From contig DCGV01000018.1 of assembly GCA_002314725.1 (NCBI GenBank), positions 1 to 38,226 of the forward strand: a stretch of 38,226 bases of DNA, given 5' to 3'. Positions 22,583 to 32,576 of this stretch are shown here, piece by piece. Both the position numbers and the translations under genes were made by a program. The notes beneath the pieces were generated by a model that did not search any database, was not told the DNA's origin, and saw only the letters and a list, made by a program, of their open reading frames with translations. Source of the stretch: Bacteroidales bacterium UBA1769. GTDB taxonomy: Bacteria; Bacteroidota; Bacteroidia; Bacteroidales; UBA932. The number at the start of each line of letters is the position of its first letter. Position 1 is the first letter of the stretch.

Positions 22583-25375
22583 TGCGGCTCCTGTTGGAAT
22601 TTCAGGACGTTTGGCAAGTTCTTCAGGTGTACCTTCAAAGATTAAATTTCCTCCCTCGTTACCAGCGCCTGGACCGAGTTCTATTATCCAATCCGCTGCA
22701 CGGATTACGTCCAGATTGTGCTCAACAACAAGTATCGAGTGACCTCTTTCGACAAGGGCATTAAAAGCTTTCAACAACTTCTCTATATCGTAGAAATGAA
22801 GTCCTGTGGTCGGTTCATCAAAGATGAAAAGTATTGATTTGTCACTCTTTACGGTTGAGTCTTTTCCCAAGAATGAAGCAAGTTTAATTCTTTGGCTCTC
22901 TCCTCCACTGAGGGAGCTGCTGCTCTGTCCAAGACGGATGTATGATAATCCTACATCATCAAGAGGCTGTAGCTTCTCTGCAATGCGTTTCGCATAGGTG
23001 TCATTTTTGGATCCAAAGAATTGTATGGCCTCTCCAACACTCATATTCAGCACGTCATTTATATTCTTGCCCTCATATTTAACCTCAAGGATGTCCGGTT
23101 TGAACCTTTTGCCGCCACAAGCTTCGCACACCATTGTGACATCAGCCATAAATTGCATTTCAATAGTAATCGTACCTTCACCCAAACATTCTGGACAACG
23201 TCCACCATCAATGTTAAATGAGAAATGAGAGTGCCCGTATCCATTCATTTTGGCGTATGGCTGTTCAGAAAAGAGTTTGCGTATCTCGTCATATACTTTC
23301 AGATAGGTGACAGGATTGGAACGCGAACTTTTCCCTATTGGATTTTGGTCGATGTATTCAACGGATGAGATTCTATTCAAGTCTCCACTTATCTCCTTGA
23401 AAAGGCCAGGTTTACCTCCAATTTGATTAAGATGACGATATACAGCAGGATAGAGAATATCTCCCACAAGTGATGATTTACCACTGCCAGAAACACCCGT
23501 TACGGCTGTGATACATCTAAGAGGAAACTTTACATCTATATTTTTCAAATTGTTCTGTTGTGCTCCGATGATATTGACAGAATATTTCCATGGACGTTTG
23601 CTATCCGGGATAGCAATTCTCCGTTTGCCAGATAAATAATCCAAGGTAAGTGATTCTGCACCTTTTTTTATTCCGTCAGCAATTGTACCTTGATATATAA
23701 TCTCTCCTCCAAAAACTCCGGCATACGGACCGACATCGATTATCATGTCTGCAGCCCTCATAATCTCTTCATCGTGTTCAACTATTATGACTGTATTGCC
23801 AAGGTCCCTCATTTTTATCAATACCTCAATAAGTTTTTGTGTGTCACGAGGATGCAAACCAATCGAAGGTTCGTCCAGAATATACATGGACCCGACAAGA
23901 TTGTTTCCAAGAGATGTTACAAGGTTGATTCGTTGGCTTTCACCTCCAGAAAGGGTGTTGGATGGTCTATTTAGAGTCAAATATGACAATCCTACGGAGA
24001 TGATGTAATCAAGTCGTTGATTGATCTCTTTTAGGGGCCTTTCAGCTATTTCAAAGTCATAATCAGATAGCGAAATCTTTGATTTGGATGAAGGGTATAA
24101 ATCCTTGAAAAATCCAGATAGCTCTCCGATAGGCATATCCATTAAGTCTGAAATGGTTTTACCTCCAATTTTTACATATAAAGCCTCTTTCCTTACCCTT
24201 TTCCCTTCGCAATCAGGACATATTGTCTTGCCACTATATCTGGCAAGCATATAATTGAATTGTATCTTGTATCGTTGAGAACTGACCCAATCAAAGAAAC
24301 GATTTATTCCGGTAAAGTATTCATTACCAGACCATAATAATTTCTTCTGCGCTGGAGTCAGCAGGTTATATTGTTTGTGGATAGGGAAATCAAACTTATA
24401 TGCAGAGAGAACAAGCTCATCATAAAAATTCTTCATGATCTCACCTCGCCACGGAGCAATAGCTCCCTCGAATACACTTAATGTTTGATCTGGAATAACA
24501 AGCGATTCATCTATACCTACTATTTTTCCATATCCTCCGCATGTAGGACATGCTCCTAAAGGATTGTTGTAGCTGAAGAGGTATTCAGTCGGCTTCTCAA
24601 ACTTGATACCATCGGCCTCAAATAAATTTGAAAATGGCTTCAATACACTATCACTCAATACATATATGTAACCATCTCCTTGATTGAAGGCACTTTGTGT
24701 AGAGTCCAATAATCTTGATACTGTATCTTCGTCATTGGAGATGCAAACCCTATCAACAAGAAGATACAACCGCTTATCCTTATATTCAGCAATATCTCTC
24801 AAAACATCGTCTATTTTGCTCATATTGCCCAGGTTGTCACATAACCTTGTGAATCCATCCTCTTTCAATCCAATCAACTTCTCGACTTTATTGTCATCCT
24901 CCCAATGAATTTCAGAGAGAATAAGCGCTACGGATCCGGTTGGAAGTGATAGGACGTAATTGCATACATCCTGAGCTGAATCACATGTTACTTCTCTACC
25001 TGAGATAGGGGAGAATGTCTTGCCGATCTTAGAGAACAATAGCCTCAAATAGTCATATATCTCCGTAGTAGACCCGACTGTCGAGCGTGGATTTCGAGTG
25101 TTGACTTTCTGTTCTATTGCAATTGCAGGTGGAATGCCGTTAATATAATCTACTGCGGGTTTTGACATTCTTCCCAAGAATTGTCTTGCAAAAGCTGACA
25201 AGCTCTCTGCAAATCTTCGCTGTCCCTCTGCAAAGAGTGTGTCAAATGCCAATGATGACTTCCCGGAACCAGATATACCTGTTATCACAATCATTTTCCC
25301 TCTAGGAATATCCAAATCGATATTCTTGAGGTTGTTGACCTTGGCACCTTTTATATGTATGTAATTATCAATCAT
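22553..25375 (-). CDS. uvrA: Excinuclease ABC subunit A
   Basis: A 940-residue DNA-damage sensor with two ABC ATPase modules. First Walker A GISGSGKS (33-40); zinc-site cysteines including Cys276/Cys279 and Cys386/Cys389; first signature LSGGESQ (475-481); second Walker A GVSGSGKS (627-634); second zinc module Cys727, Cys730, Cys750, Cys753; second LSGGESQ in the C-terminal part. The length is usual. It is the last gene of the TPR-uvrB-relA-uvrA unit, its ATG overlapping the relA stop by one base (TAATG). Its last nine residues are encoded opposite the corA 3' end. Confidence 0.97.
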   Translation of the reverse strand: MIDNYIHIKGAKVNNLKNIDLDIPRGKMIVITGISGSGKSSLAFDTLFAEGQRRFAESLSAFARQFLGRMSKPAVDYINGIPPAIAIEQKVNTRNPRSTVGSTTEIYDYLRLLFSKIGKTFSPISGREVTCDSAQDVCNYVLSLPTGSVALILSEIHWEDDNKVEKLIGLKEDGFTRLCDNLGNMSKIDDVLRDIAEYKDKRLYLLVDRVCISNDEDTVSRLLDSTQSAFNQGDGYIYVLSDSVLKPFSNLFEADGIKFEKPTEYLFSYNNPLGACPTCGGYGKIVGIDESLVIPDQTLSVFEGAIAPWRGEIMKNFYDELVLSAYKFDFPIHKQYNLLTPAQKKLLWSGNEYFTGINRFFDWVSSQRYKIQFNYMLARYSGKTICPDCEGKRVRKEALYVKIGGKTISDLMDMPIGELSGFFKDLYPSSKSKISLSDYDFEIAERPLKEINQRLDYIISVGLSYLTLNRPSNTLSGGESQRINLVTSLGNNLVGSMYILDEPSIGLHPRDTQKLIEVLIKMRDLGNTVIIVEHDEEIMRAADMIIDVGPYAGVFGGEIIYQGTIADGIKKGAESLTLDYLSGKRRIAIPDSKRPWKYSVNIIGAQQNNLKNIDVKFPLRCITAVTGVSGSGKSSLVGDILYPAVYRHLNQIGGKPGLFKEISGDLNRISSVEYIDQNPIGKSSRSNPVTYLKVYDEIRKLFSEQPYAKMNGYGHSHFSFNIDGGRCPECLGEGTITIEMQFMADVTMVCEACGGKRFKPDILEVKYEGKNINDVLNMSVGEAIQFFGSKNDTYAKRIAEKLQPLDDVGLSYIRLGQSSSSLSGGESQRIKLASFLGKDSTVKSDKSILFIFDEPTTGLHFYDIEKLLKAFNALVERGHSILVVEHNLDVIRAADWIIELGPGAGNEGGNLIFEGTPEELAKRPEIPTGAALHHPSSSEN

Positions 25376-27528
25376 TATAGTCTGACTACTTGTTTGACTC
25401 CCTTCTGCTTTTTGAGAGTAGCAACTATTTTGTCCAATTCAAGGTTGCTTGGGACATAAATAGTAGCCGTAATCTCAAAGGAGGTGCTACTTTTCTCTAT
25501 ACTGTTGAAAGATCTTACGGAAGCTTTGAACATATTGATAGTAGAGAATACAACATTCGTTGCAGAATAATCTCCGTCAATTATGATTTTCAGTGATACC
25601 TGGAAATTATTTCCTGATATATTCTCTTTCCATTTTACCTTTTGTATTCTATACGGATAATTCTCTATCAATCTTGCCGCATTGGGACATGATAATCTAT
25701 GGATCTTAATGCCCTCCTTGACCGTTACAAATCCGAAAACATCATCTCCGAAGATTGGGTTGCAGCACTTGGCCATCTTGTAATCGACATTATTGATCTT
25801 TCCGTCAATTATCAGATAATCCGAGTCGTTGCTCGTTACGTTGCTCTTACCGATCTTGTCGATGTTTTCAAGGTTCGGATCGAAACGGGTTTCATCTTCC
25901 AAGAAATCCTTTATTTCAGCTACGTCAATCTTATCTTCTCCGATTGAGCTGTATAATTCATTGGTAGTCTTTAGTTTATATTTCTTTATTAGAAGATGAA
26001 TATCATCGTCGTCCAATGTTAGTTTCCAATTCTTAAGCCTTCGTTCAAGCAACTCCTTACCTATGGCAGCTCTCTTATTCTCCTCCTCTTTAAGCTTTTG
26101 TTTGATCTTGCTTTTCGCTTTGGACGAGACTACAATATCAAGCCAACCCTGTGCGGGTTTCTGATTCTTGTTGCTGATAATTTCAACTACATCACCGGTA
26201 TGAATCTTCTCTTTTATAGAAGCCATCTTGCCATTAATGCGTCCCCCGGTACATTTCAATCCTAAATTAGAGTGGATATCAAATGCAAAATCAAGAACGG
26301 TTGCTCCTTCTGGCAGTTGTTTCAACTCTCCATTTGGTGTAAATACAAACACCTCTCCCAATACTTTTGGCGAGATATGTTCGTACTTCGATTCTGAACC
26401 GGTATCGTTCAGCATATCGCGTACTTTACTCAACCAATTACTTAGACCTTGTTCACTTTTAATTCCTTTATATGACCAATGGGATGCGTTTCCACGCTCG
26501 GCTTCCAAGTCCATTCTCTCAGTTCTTATCTGGACCTCTACAAAAGAGTTATCAGAGATTTGAACTGTAGTGTGAAGAGATTCATAACCATTCTTTTTAG
26601 GAATTGTCAGCCAATCTCTAAGCCTATTTGTATCAGGTTCATATTGCTCTGTCACTAAAGAATATACTTCCCAACAAAGAGCATGCTCTTTCTCTTTGAT
26701 CGGTTCTGAATCAATGATAAACCTGATAGCAAATACATCGAAGATCTTGTCGAATCCAACTTTTTGCGCCTGCATCTTACGCCAAATGGAGTAAGCACTT
26801 TTTGTTCGGGCCTTCAATCTATATTTGATGCCACGTTTATCAAGTTTCTCTTTCAGAGGAATAATGAAATTGTTGACAATATTTTCACGGTCTCGCTCGG
26901 TGGCCTTAAGGTTATTTGTAATAAGTCGGTATTGTTCAGGCTCAGAATACCTCAAGAATAGATCCTCAAGTTCGCTTTTAAGTTTATATAGTCCAAGTTG
27001 ATGGGCTAGTGGGACGTAGAACAATATTGTCTCCATGATTTTTGCCTCTCTTTTTGAGGCTGGCAAAATCATAAGATTACGCATTATCTCTAGACGGTCA
27101 GCAAGTTTTATCAAGACAACACGAGGGTCATTGGAGTAAGAGACAATAAGTTTACGATATCTCTCTTCGTCCAGATTTGTCTCCTGAATTTTTAAACATG
27201 CTATTTTGTTCAATCCAATTACAACATCAATGACATCCTTTGGGAATATTGTTTTGCAATCGTTTAACAGTGGAGAATTATTTAAATCAACTGCAGAATT
27301 ACCATTGAATCTATTGCCCTCATGCAAGAAGATGGCGGCTATCGATGACGCTTGTAGTCCGACTTCGTTTTTGACAATCATAGCGACGCCTAATGGGTGT
27401 TCGATAAAATCGTGCCCATTACCTCTTGTTCTACCGGCCAGTTCTTTTTCGGCTATGGAAAAAGCGTTGAGGATCAGTTCTTTATCCTGCTCGTTATAAT
27501 CTTGAATCAGTTCGTAGATTGCGCTCAT
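25375..27528 (-). CDS. relA: RelA/SpoT-family (p)ppGpp synthetase, hydrolase domain degenerate
   Basis: A 717-residue long RSH protein. The N-terminal HD hydrolase domain (about 20-175) keeps His44, His69 and Asp144, but HD reads His69-Glu70 and the downstream ED catalytic pair is missing (GNRFNG follows), so hydrolysis is probably lost. The synthetase domain (about 220-355) looks intact: the RTKSAYSIWRKM segment, DVFAIRFI, PKKNGYESLHTT and Glu331 in EVQIRT. TGS is at about 392-452, a zinc-type motif CCNP...SCPN at 588-616, and ACT at about 643-717. Bacteroidetes commonly carry two long RSH proteins; this looks like the synthesis-only one. It overlaps uvrB by four bases. Confidence 0.9.
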   Translation of the reverse strand: MSAIYELIQDYNEQDKELILNAFSIAEKELAGRTRGNGHDFIEHPLGVAMIVKNEVGLQASSIAAIFLHEGNRFNGNSAVDLNNSPLLNDCKTIFPKDVIDVVIGLNKIACLKIQETNLDEERYRKLIVSYSNDPRVVLIKLADRLEIMRNLMILPASKREAKIMETILFYVPLAHQLGLYKLKSELEDLFLRYSEPEQYRLITNNLKATERDRENIVNNFIIPLKEKLDKRGIKYRLKARTKSAYSIWRKMQAQKVGFDKIFDVFAIRFIIDSEPIKEKEHALCWEVYSLVTEQYEPDTNRLRDWLTIPKKNGYESLHTTVQISDNSFVEVQIRTERMDLEAERGNASHWSYKGIKSEQGLSNWLSKVRDMLNDTGSESKYEHISPKVLGEVFVFTPNGELKQLPEGATVLDFAFDIHSNLGLKCTGGRINGKMASIKEKIHTGDVVEIISNKNQKPAQGWLDIVVSSKAKSKIKQKLKEEENKRAAIGKELLERRLKNWKLTLDDDDIHLLIKKYKLKTTNELYSSIGEDKIDVAEIKDFLEDETRFDPNLENIDKIGKSNVTSNDSDYLIIDGKINNVDYKMAKCCNPIFGDDVFGFVTVKEGIKIHRLSCPNAARLIENYPYRIQKVKWKENISGNNFQVSLKIIIDGDYSATNVVFSTINMFKASVRSFNSIEKSSTSFEITATIYVPSNLELDKIVATLKKQKGVKQVVRL

Positions 27529-29513
27529 TTTTCGATCTCCTTTAATGCATTCATTTCATCTCTGAATTTCGCAGCTTGAATGAAATCCAATTGTGCAGCA
27601 GCTTCCTCCATTCTCTTTTTCGTAGCCTCTATTGCCTGCTTCAACTGCTCTGGACTCATCTTATTGATGACGGGGTCTTCATATAAACATTTAGACTCCA
27701 TGGTTGACGTATCATATTTCTGTTTATAAAGGACATTCTTGCTGGAAACCTCAATTTGTGTCGGGGTTATATTATGTTCTTTATTATAAGTCTCCTGTTT
27801 CTGCCTTCTACGGTTGGTTTCGTCGATGGTCATCTTCATTGAATGGGTAATAGTATCTGCATACATTATCACCTTGCCATTGACATTCCTGGCAGCACGG
27901 CCTGCAGTCTGTGTCAATGCGCGGTCAGATCTCAAAAAGCCCTCTTTGTCAGCATCAAGGATGGCTACTAGGGAAACAGTTGGAATATCAAGTCCTTCAC
28001 GAAGCAGATTGACACCTACAAGTACATCGAAGCTGCCTGCTTTGAAATCTTCAATTATCTCAATCCTTTCAAGGGTATCAACATCTGAGTGGATATATCG
28101 TGACCTGACCCCAGCTCTGGTAAGATATGTTTGCAACTCCTCGGCCATTCTCTTGGTCAATGTTGTAACAAGAACCCTTTCATCGTGTTCTGCTCTAAGT
28201 TCAATCTCTTCAAGGAGATCGTCAATCTGGTTCTTGATAGGTCGGACTTCGATAGGCGGATCTAGGAGTCCTGTAGGTCTTACGACCTGTTCTACTATTA
28301 CACCTCCGCTCTCCTGAAGCTCATAATCGCCGGGGGTTGCACTAACAAACAGTCTTTGTCCAATTATATTTTCGAACTCGTCAAATTTCAAAGGCCGGTT
28401 GTCTGCTGCAGCAGGAAGACGGAATCCATACTCAATCAGTGTTTGTTTCCTTGATTTGTCTCCACCATACATGGCATGAACTTGAGGCAGTGTGACGTGA
28501 CTTTCATCAATGAAGGTCATAAAATCATCAGGAAAGTAATCTATAAGACAGAATGGTCTCATTCCAGAAGATCTGCCGTCAAAATACCTGCTATAATTTT
28601 CAATGCCGGAACAATACCCAATCTCCTTGATCATTTCGATGTCGAACTCCACACGTCCTTTTAATCTTTTGGCTTCCAGATGTTTGCCAATCTCTTTAAA
28701 ATAATTGTACTGTTCCATCAAATCATCTTGAATCTGATTGATGGCTCCCTTCATTCTCTCCTTTGTTGTAACGAAATTGTTGGCAGGGAAGATAGAGATG
28801 TCATTCAGTATCTCAATTGTGGCTCCGTTGACAGGATCTATCATCTCAAGGGATTCGACTTCGTCACCGAAAAAAACTACTCTATATCCGAAATCGCCAT
28901 AAGCGAGATAGATATCCACACAATCTCCCTTCACTCTGAAATTTCCTCTATTGAATTCAATTTCATTCCTTGAGTATAGCGCGTCAACAAGTTTATATAG
29001 GAATTGTTGACGTCCAATCTTTTGACCTACATGTAAAGTAACTGTAGTGCTATGGAAGTCTTCTGGATTGCCAATGCCATAAAGACAAGATACAGAGGAA
29101 ATGACTATCACATCCCTACGTCCCGACAATAATGCAGATGTGGCACTTAAACGTAACTTCTCTATTTCATCGTTGATGCTAAGATCTTTCTCGATATATG
29201 TGTCAGTTGTAGGTATATAAGCTTCAGGTTGATAATAATCATAATAAGAGACGAAATACTCTACAGCATTCTCAGGGAAGAATGATTTAAACTCTCCATA
29301 TAATTGGGCTGCAAGGGTCTTATTGTGGCTTAGTATCAATGTGGGCCTTTGAAGACGCTCTATCACGTTTGCCATGGTAAATGTCTTACCAGAACCTGTC
29401 ACACCTAGTAGCGTGGTGGCTTTGTTGCCTTCACGGATTGACTCGCATATTTGGTCAATTGCGGCAGGTTGATCCCCTGTCGGACTATATGGTGAATGGA
29501 TCTTGAATTCCAT
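27525..29513 (-). CDS. uvrB: Excinuclease ABC subunit B
   Basis: A 662-residue helicase-like repair protein that receives damaged DNA from UvrA and recruits UvrC. Walker A GVTGSGKT (37-44), the beta-hairpin region YYDYYQPEAYIP, the DESHVTLPQ motif, helicase motifs including TAGRAARN, and a C-terminal UVR motif (about 620-660) for UvrC contact. The length is normal. It starts immediately after the stop of the TPR gene (no gap) and ends in an ATGA overlap with relA. Confidence 0.97.
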   Translation of the reverse strand: MEFKIHSPYSPTGDQPAAIDQICESIREGNKATTLLGVTGSGKTFTMANVIERLQRPTLILSHNKTLAAQLYGEFKSFFPENAVEYFVSYYDYYQPEAYIPTTDTYIEKDLSINDEIEKLRLSATSALLSGRRDVIVISSVSCLYGIGNPEDFHSTTVTLHVGQKIGRQQFLYKLVDALYSRNEIEFNRGNFRVKGDCVDIYLAYGDFGYRVVFFGDEVESLEMIDPVNGATIEILNDISIFPANNFVTTKERMKGAINQIQDDLMEQYNYFKEIGKHLEAKRLKGRVEFDIEMIKEIGYCSGIENYSRYFDGRSSGMRPFCLIDYFPDDFMTFIDESHVTLPQVHAMYGGDKSRKQTLIEYGFRLPAAADNRPLKFDEFENIIGQRLFVSATPGDYELQESGGVIVEQVVRPTGLLDPPIEVRPIKNQIDDLLEEIELRAEHDERVLVTTLTKRMAEELQTYLTRAGVRSRYIHSDVDTLERIEIIEDFKAGSFDVLVGVNLLREGLDIPTVSLVAILDADKEGFLRSDRALTQTAGRAARNVNGKVIMYADTITHSMKMTIDETNRRRQKQETYNKEHNITPTQIEVSSKNVLYKQKYDTSTMESKCLYEDPVINKMSPEQLKQAIEATKKRMEEAAAQLDFIQAAKFRDEMNALKEIEK

Positions 29514-31502
29514 CTATTCTTCTCGCTTACAATACTTGTTGATAACGCTATAAGCGTCATTAATGCCTAATTCACCTGCTTTACTTATATCAATGCACCC
29601 TTTTTCATTGTCTTTCAGATAGATAAGTACAAGTCCGCGATTGTAATATGCTTCCGCTATGTTGGGATTAATATCCAAAGCTTTTGTATATTGTGAAATA
29701 GCTTCAGGCAGATCATTTGAGAGACAATATAGATTACCAAGGTTATAATAAACATAAGGGAATGATGGCTCTATCAAAGCCGCTTTATTCATGTCAAGTA
29801 TTGCTTCAGTATAATCATAACTCCTGTTTGATTGGTCTTGCACTCTGGTTTTAGTGGTTTTCGCGTCATCAAGAGTCAGGACTTGAACGTTGTTTTCAAT
29901 TGATGAGATGAAATCAATCATTTCTGCTTGAAGGGCTCCTCGGTTGATGTAAAAGTATGGAGTGGACGGGGATTTTTTAATAGCCTCGTCATAACACACC
30001 ATAGCAGTGTTGTATTGTCTGTTGGAAGCTTCCAGAATACCCTTTGCGAACATATTCGAAGCGCTGCGATCGCTCTTGACATATTGATTGATTTCGTTCA
30101 GGAGTCTTGCTGTGTTTACATTAGATACATCTTTTGATGAAGTGAACTTCAACGCGATAGGGGATGCCTCCAAGAATCTGTCTAGGTTATCATCTTCAAT
30201 TTTACGTATCAATGTAATGTTGAATTCATTGCCCTGTGAAGCTACAAATTTGTACAAAGGTTTAAGTCTGATATCCACATCACGATATTGAAGTAACTCA
30301 TTGTCAAAGTCTTTTTTTGCGAAATCGGCGTCTAGAGTAAGCAAACTGCTGAATTTCTGAGTAGTGTCAGCAAAAGCTGCCTGACCGGTAGAGTCGGCTG
30401 TCAGAATTTGATATTCGCGTATCTTTTCTTGAGCTATTTCGTAATCCTTGCGCGAAGAGGTATATTGTCCCAGCATATTCTTGGCATAGGCACGATTCAT
30501 ATAAGCTTTTGCGAAATCAGGATATAAATTGATAGCTTGTGTATAGTCATTCATAGCATCACGATATCGTCCCATATCCAAAAACACTGCTGCTCTGTTA
30601 AAATATGCCAAGACATTGTTTGGATTAATGGAGATAACTCTGTCATAATCATCAAGAGCCTTTTGATGATCGCCTATCTGACTGTATATCAGCGCTCTGT
30701 TATATAGAGTCAATGCGTTGCCTGGCTCTTCCTGAAGTACTTTGTTCAAATCGTTCAAAGCTCCCTGTACATCTTGAGTGTCATACTTCATCAATGCTCT
30801 GTTGAAGTATGCATAAGTATTGGTGGTGTCGAGAGCAATGGCCTGGTCAAGGTCATTGATTGCAGGTTCATAATTTTGTTGAAGAGCAAATACCCTTGCG
30901 CGTCTGATATATCCTTCCGGATCGAATTTGTTTAACGAGATAGCTGTATTATAGTCGTTAATAGCTTTTGTTGTATCGCCTAAATAGAGTAAGGAAGCTC
31001 CACGGTTAAGATATGCATCAGCCTCTTTAGGTGATTTTTTGATATACATGTTAAAATCTTTGACCGCATCATCAAAACGTTGTGACAAAAAATATGTTAC
31101 CCCTCTACTGAAATAGAGACCGATGTCGCTTGGACGAAGATCGACTGCTTCCTGAAGGTCTGCCAGAGCCTCTTCGTAACGCCCGTATTGGCTTAGAGTG
31201 ATTGCCCTATAGTGATATGCAGGGGTGTAGATAGGATTGATGGCCAAAGTTTGATCGAAATCCATTTGGGCACCGGCATAATCGCCGAGGTTGTATTTTG
31301 CTATACCTCTGTAAAAGTATGCTTCATATGATTTGCTGTCCAGTCTTGCGAGGATGTTGAAATTCTCGATGGCTTCGGAATATTTGCCATCAATCAAAGC
31401 CTGTCTTCCGCGGTAGTAAAAGTGCGTGATATCGTACTGAGCATCAGCGACATAAATGACGCTGACAATCAATATGAGAAATGTCAAAAACTTTTTTTGC
31501 AT
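29514..31502 (-). CDS. Secreted tetratricopeptide-repeat protein
   Basis: A 662-residue exported repeat protein. A signal peptide (about 1-22, ending VADAQ) is followed by ten consecutive 34-residue TPR units (about 23-370), a less repetitive acidic linker region, and about four more TPRs at the C-terminus with textbook AEAYYNRGLVLIYL type helices. It is probably a periplasmic scaffold. No enzymatic domain is seen. Its coupling to DNA-repair and stringent-response genes (the uvrB ATG abuts its stop) is unexplained. It starts 20 bases after a -7 box at 31522-31529. Confidence 0.88.
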   Translation of the reverse strand: MQKKFLTFLILIVSVIYVADAQYDITHFYYRGRQALIDGKYSEAIENFNILARLDSKSYEAYFYRGIAKYNLGDYAGAQMDFDQTLAINPIYTPAYHYRAITLSQYGRYEEALADLQEAVDLRPSDIGLYFSRGVTYFLSQRFDDAVKDFNMYIKKSPKEADAYLNRGASLLYLGDTTKAINDYNTAISLNKFDPEGYIRRARVFALQQNYEPAINDLDQAIALDTTNTYAYFNRALMKYDTQDVQGALNDLNKVLQEEPGNALTLYNRALIYSQIGDHQKALDDYDRVISINPNNVLAYFNRAAVFLDMGRYRDAMNDYTQAINLYPDFAKAYMNRAYAKNMLGQYTSSRKDYEIAQEKIREYQILTADSTGQAAFADTTQKFSSLLTLDADFAKKDFDNELLQYRDVDIRLKPLYKFVASQGNEFNITLIRKIEDDNLDRFLEASPIALKFTSSKDVSNVNTARLLNEINQYVKSDRSASNMFAKGILEASNRQYNTAMVCYDEAIKKSPSTPYFYINRGALQAEMIDFISSIENNVQVLTLDDAKTTKTRVQDQSNRSYDYTEAILDMNKAALIEPSFPYVYYNLGNLYCLSNDLPEAISQYTKALDINPNIAEAYYNRGLVLIYLKDNEKGCIDISKAGELGINDAYSVINKYCKREE

Positions 31503-31521
31503 TGGACAAGGTAATAAAATA

Positions 31522-31529
31522 CAAATTTA
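31522..31529 (-). promoter_or_regulatory. Candidate -7 box of the TPR-uvrB-relA-uvrA operon
   Basis: The minus-strand TAAATTTG matches TAnnTTTG, 19 bases before the TPR ATG. It lies two bases from the divergent -7 box at 31532-31539, so the two promoters overlap. Confidence 0.55.
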
Positions 31530-31531
31530 CT

Positions 31532-31539
31532 TATTTTTG
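31532..31539 (+). promoter_or_regulatory. Candidate -7 box of the M28 peptidase
   Basis: TATTTTTG matches TAnnTTTG, 19 bases before the ATG at 31559. Confidence 0.55.
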
Positions 31540-31558
31540 CAATCACTTTATCACTATA

Positions 31559-32500
31559 ATGTCAAAAAGAATTCTCATCCTGCCATTGATATGCATAGTT
31601 TTTTATGCTAATGCTCAATCCCTTGATCTGTATGAAAGTATGGTTACTGCAGAGACTCTTCGTTCAAAGATAGAGTATTTGGCAGATGACCAGATGGAGG
31701 GCCGGGCTACAGGATCTATTGGCAATATTATCACACAACGTTATATCTATGACAAATTCAAGGGGTTTGGTTTGTTGCCATATAATTGGTCATACACACA
31801 AAGTGTGCCTTTGAATGACAGTATTATTGTCAGGAATGTAATTGGAATTATCCCTTCGATCAATTCATCTGACGAATATGTGATTGTCTCAGCTCATTAC
31901 GATCATCTTGGAGAGATGAGTGGGAAAATCTATAATGGAGCTGATGATAATGCCTCAGGGGTGGCAGCACTAATCTCTTTAGTTGAAATGTTTTCTCAAA
32001 TGAGGCACGATGGGATGGGCCCGAAGCGCAATATTGTTTTTGTTGCCTTTGATGGGAAAGAGAATAATATGGCTGGTTCAAGATATTTCGTCTCCAATCT
32101 TGATATCCCCAAAAAAAAGATTATTTGTGACATAAATCTGGATATGCTGGGAACTGATCTCGTCCCTCCACGCCGAAATAAAGAGTACCTTATTTTTCTT
32201 GGTGAAGAGAAATTAAAAGAGCAATTCAGAGGGATAGCTTCATATTTAGCGAGCAGAAATAAGTATCGTATCGATCTTGACCAGAGCTTTTATGGCAGTA
32301 AGGATTTCTCCAGATTCTTCTATGAAATGAGTGACCAGATTATCTTTGATCAAGCAGGTATTCCGGCAGTAATATTCTCTTCCGGTTTCCATGATCATAC
32401 ATACAAGCCTACTGATGACATTGGAATTATCAATTTTTCTCTTCTTGCTAAACGAATACAGTTGATTTTTGATTTTATAGAGAGAGTGACGAAATATTGA
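31559..32500 (+). CDS. M28-family peptidase-like protein, atypical active site
   Basis: A 313-residue exported protein. A signal peptide (1-20, ending ANAQ) precedes an M28 aminopeptidase fold. The five metal-ligand positions are recognisable: His113 (SAHYDHLG), Asp129 (GADDNASG), Glu168, Asp195 (NLDML) and His280 (DHTYKP). The usual Glu-Glu pair, however, reads Lys167-Glu168 (AFDGKENN), so the general base glutamate is replaced. Either activity is lost or changed, or another residue acts. The start at 31559 is chosen because the earlier in-frame start at 31481 overlaps the divergent TPR gene and the promoter. Confidence 0.82.
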   Translation: MSKRILILPLICIVFYANAQSLDLYESMVTAETLRSKIEYLADDQMEGRATGSIGNIITQRYIYDKFKGFGLLPYNWSYTQSVPLNDSIIVRNVIGIIPSINSSDEYVIVSAHYDHLGEMSGKIYNGADDNASGVAALISLVEMFSQMRHDGMGPKRNIVFVAFDGKENNMAGSRYFVSNLDIPKKKIICDINLDMLGTDLVPPRRNKEYLIFLGEEKLKEQFRGIASYLASRNKYRIDLDQSFYGSKDFSRFFYEMSDQIIFDQAGIPAVIFSSGFHDHTYKPTDDIGIINFSLLAKRIQLIFDFIERVTKY

Positions 32501-32519
32501 TTTTTCCATTCTTTTTGTT

Positions 32520-32527
32520 TACTTTTG
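32520..32527 (+). promoter_or_regulatory. Candidate promoter of the M23/LysM gene
   Basis: TACTTTTG matches TAnnTTTG. A partial -33 box (TTG at 32497-32499) lies 20 bases upstream. The leader carries a small hairpin GGGAG gcttct CTCCC at 32539-32554. Confidence 0.55.
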
Positions 32528-32576
32528 TATGTTTTAGTGGGAGGCTTCTCTCCCGTGTACAAAACACAAACCTAAT

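Noticed and set aside
29514..31502. DNA-level tandem repeats in the TPR gene
   Set aside because: The periodicity is at protein level (34-residue TPR units). The nucleotide sequence has diverged, so it is not a recent repeat expansion.
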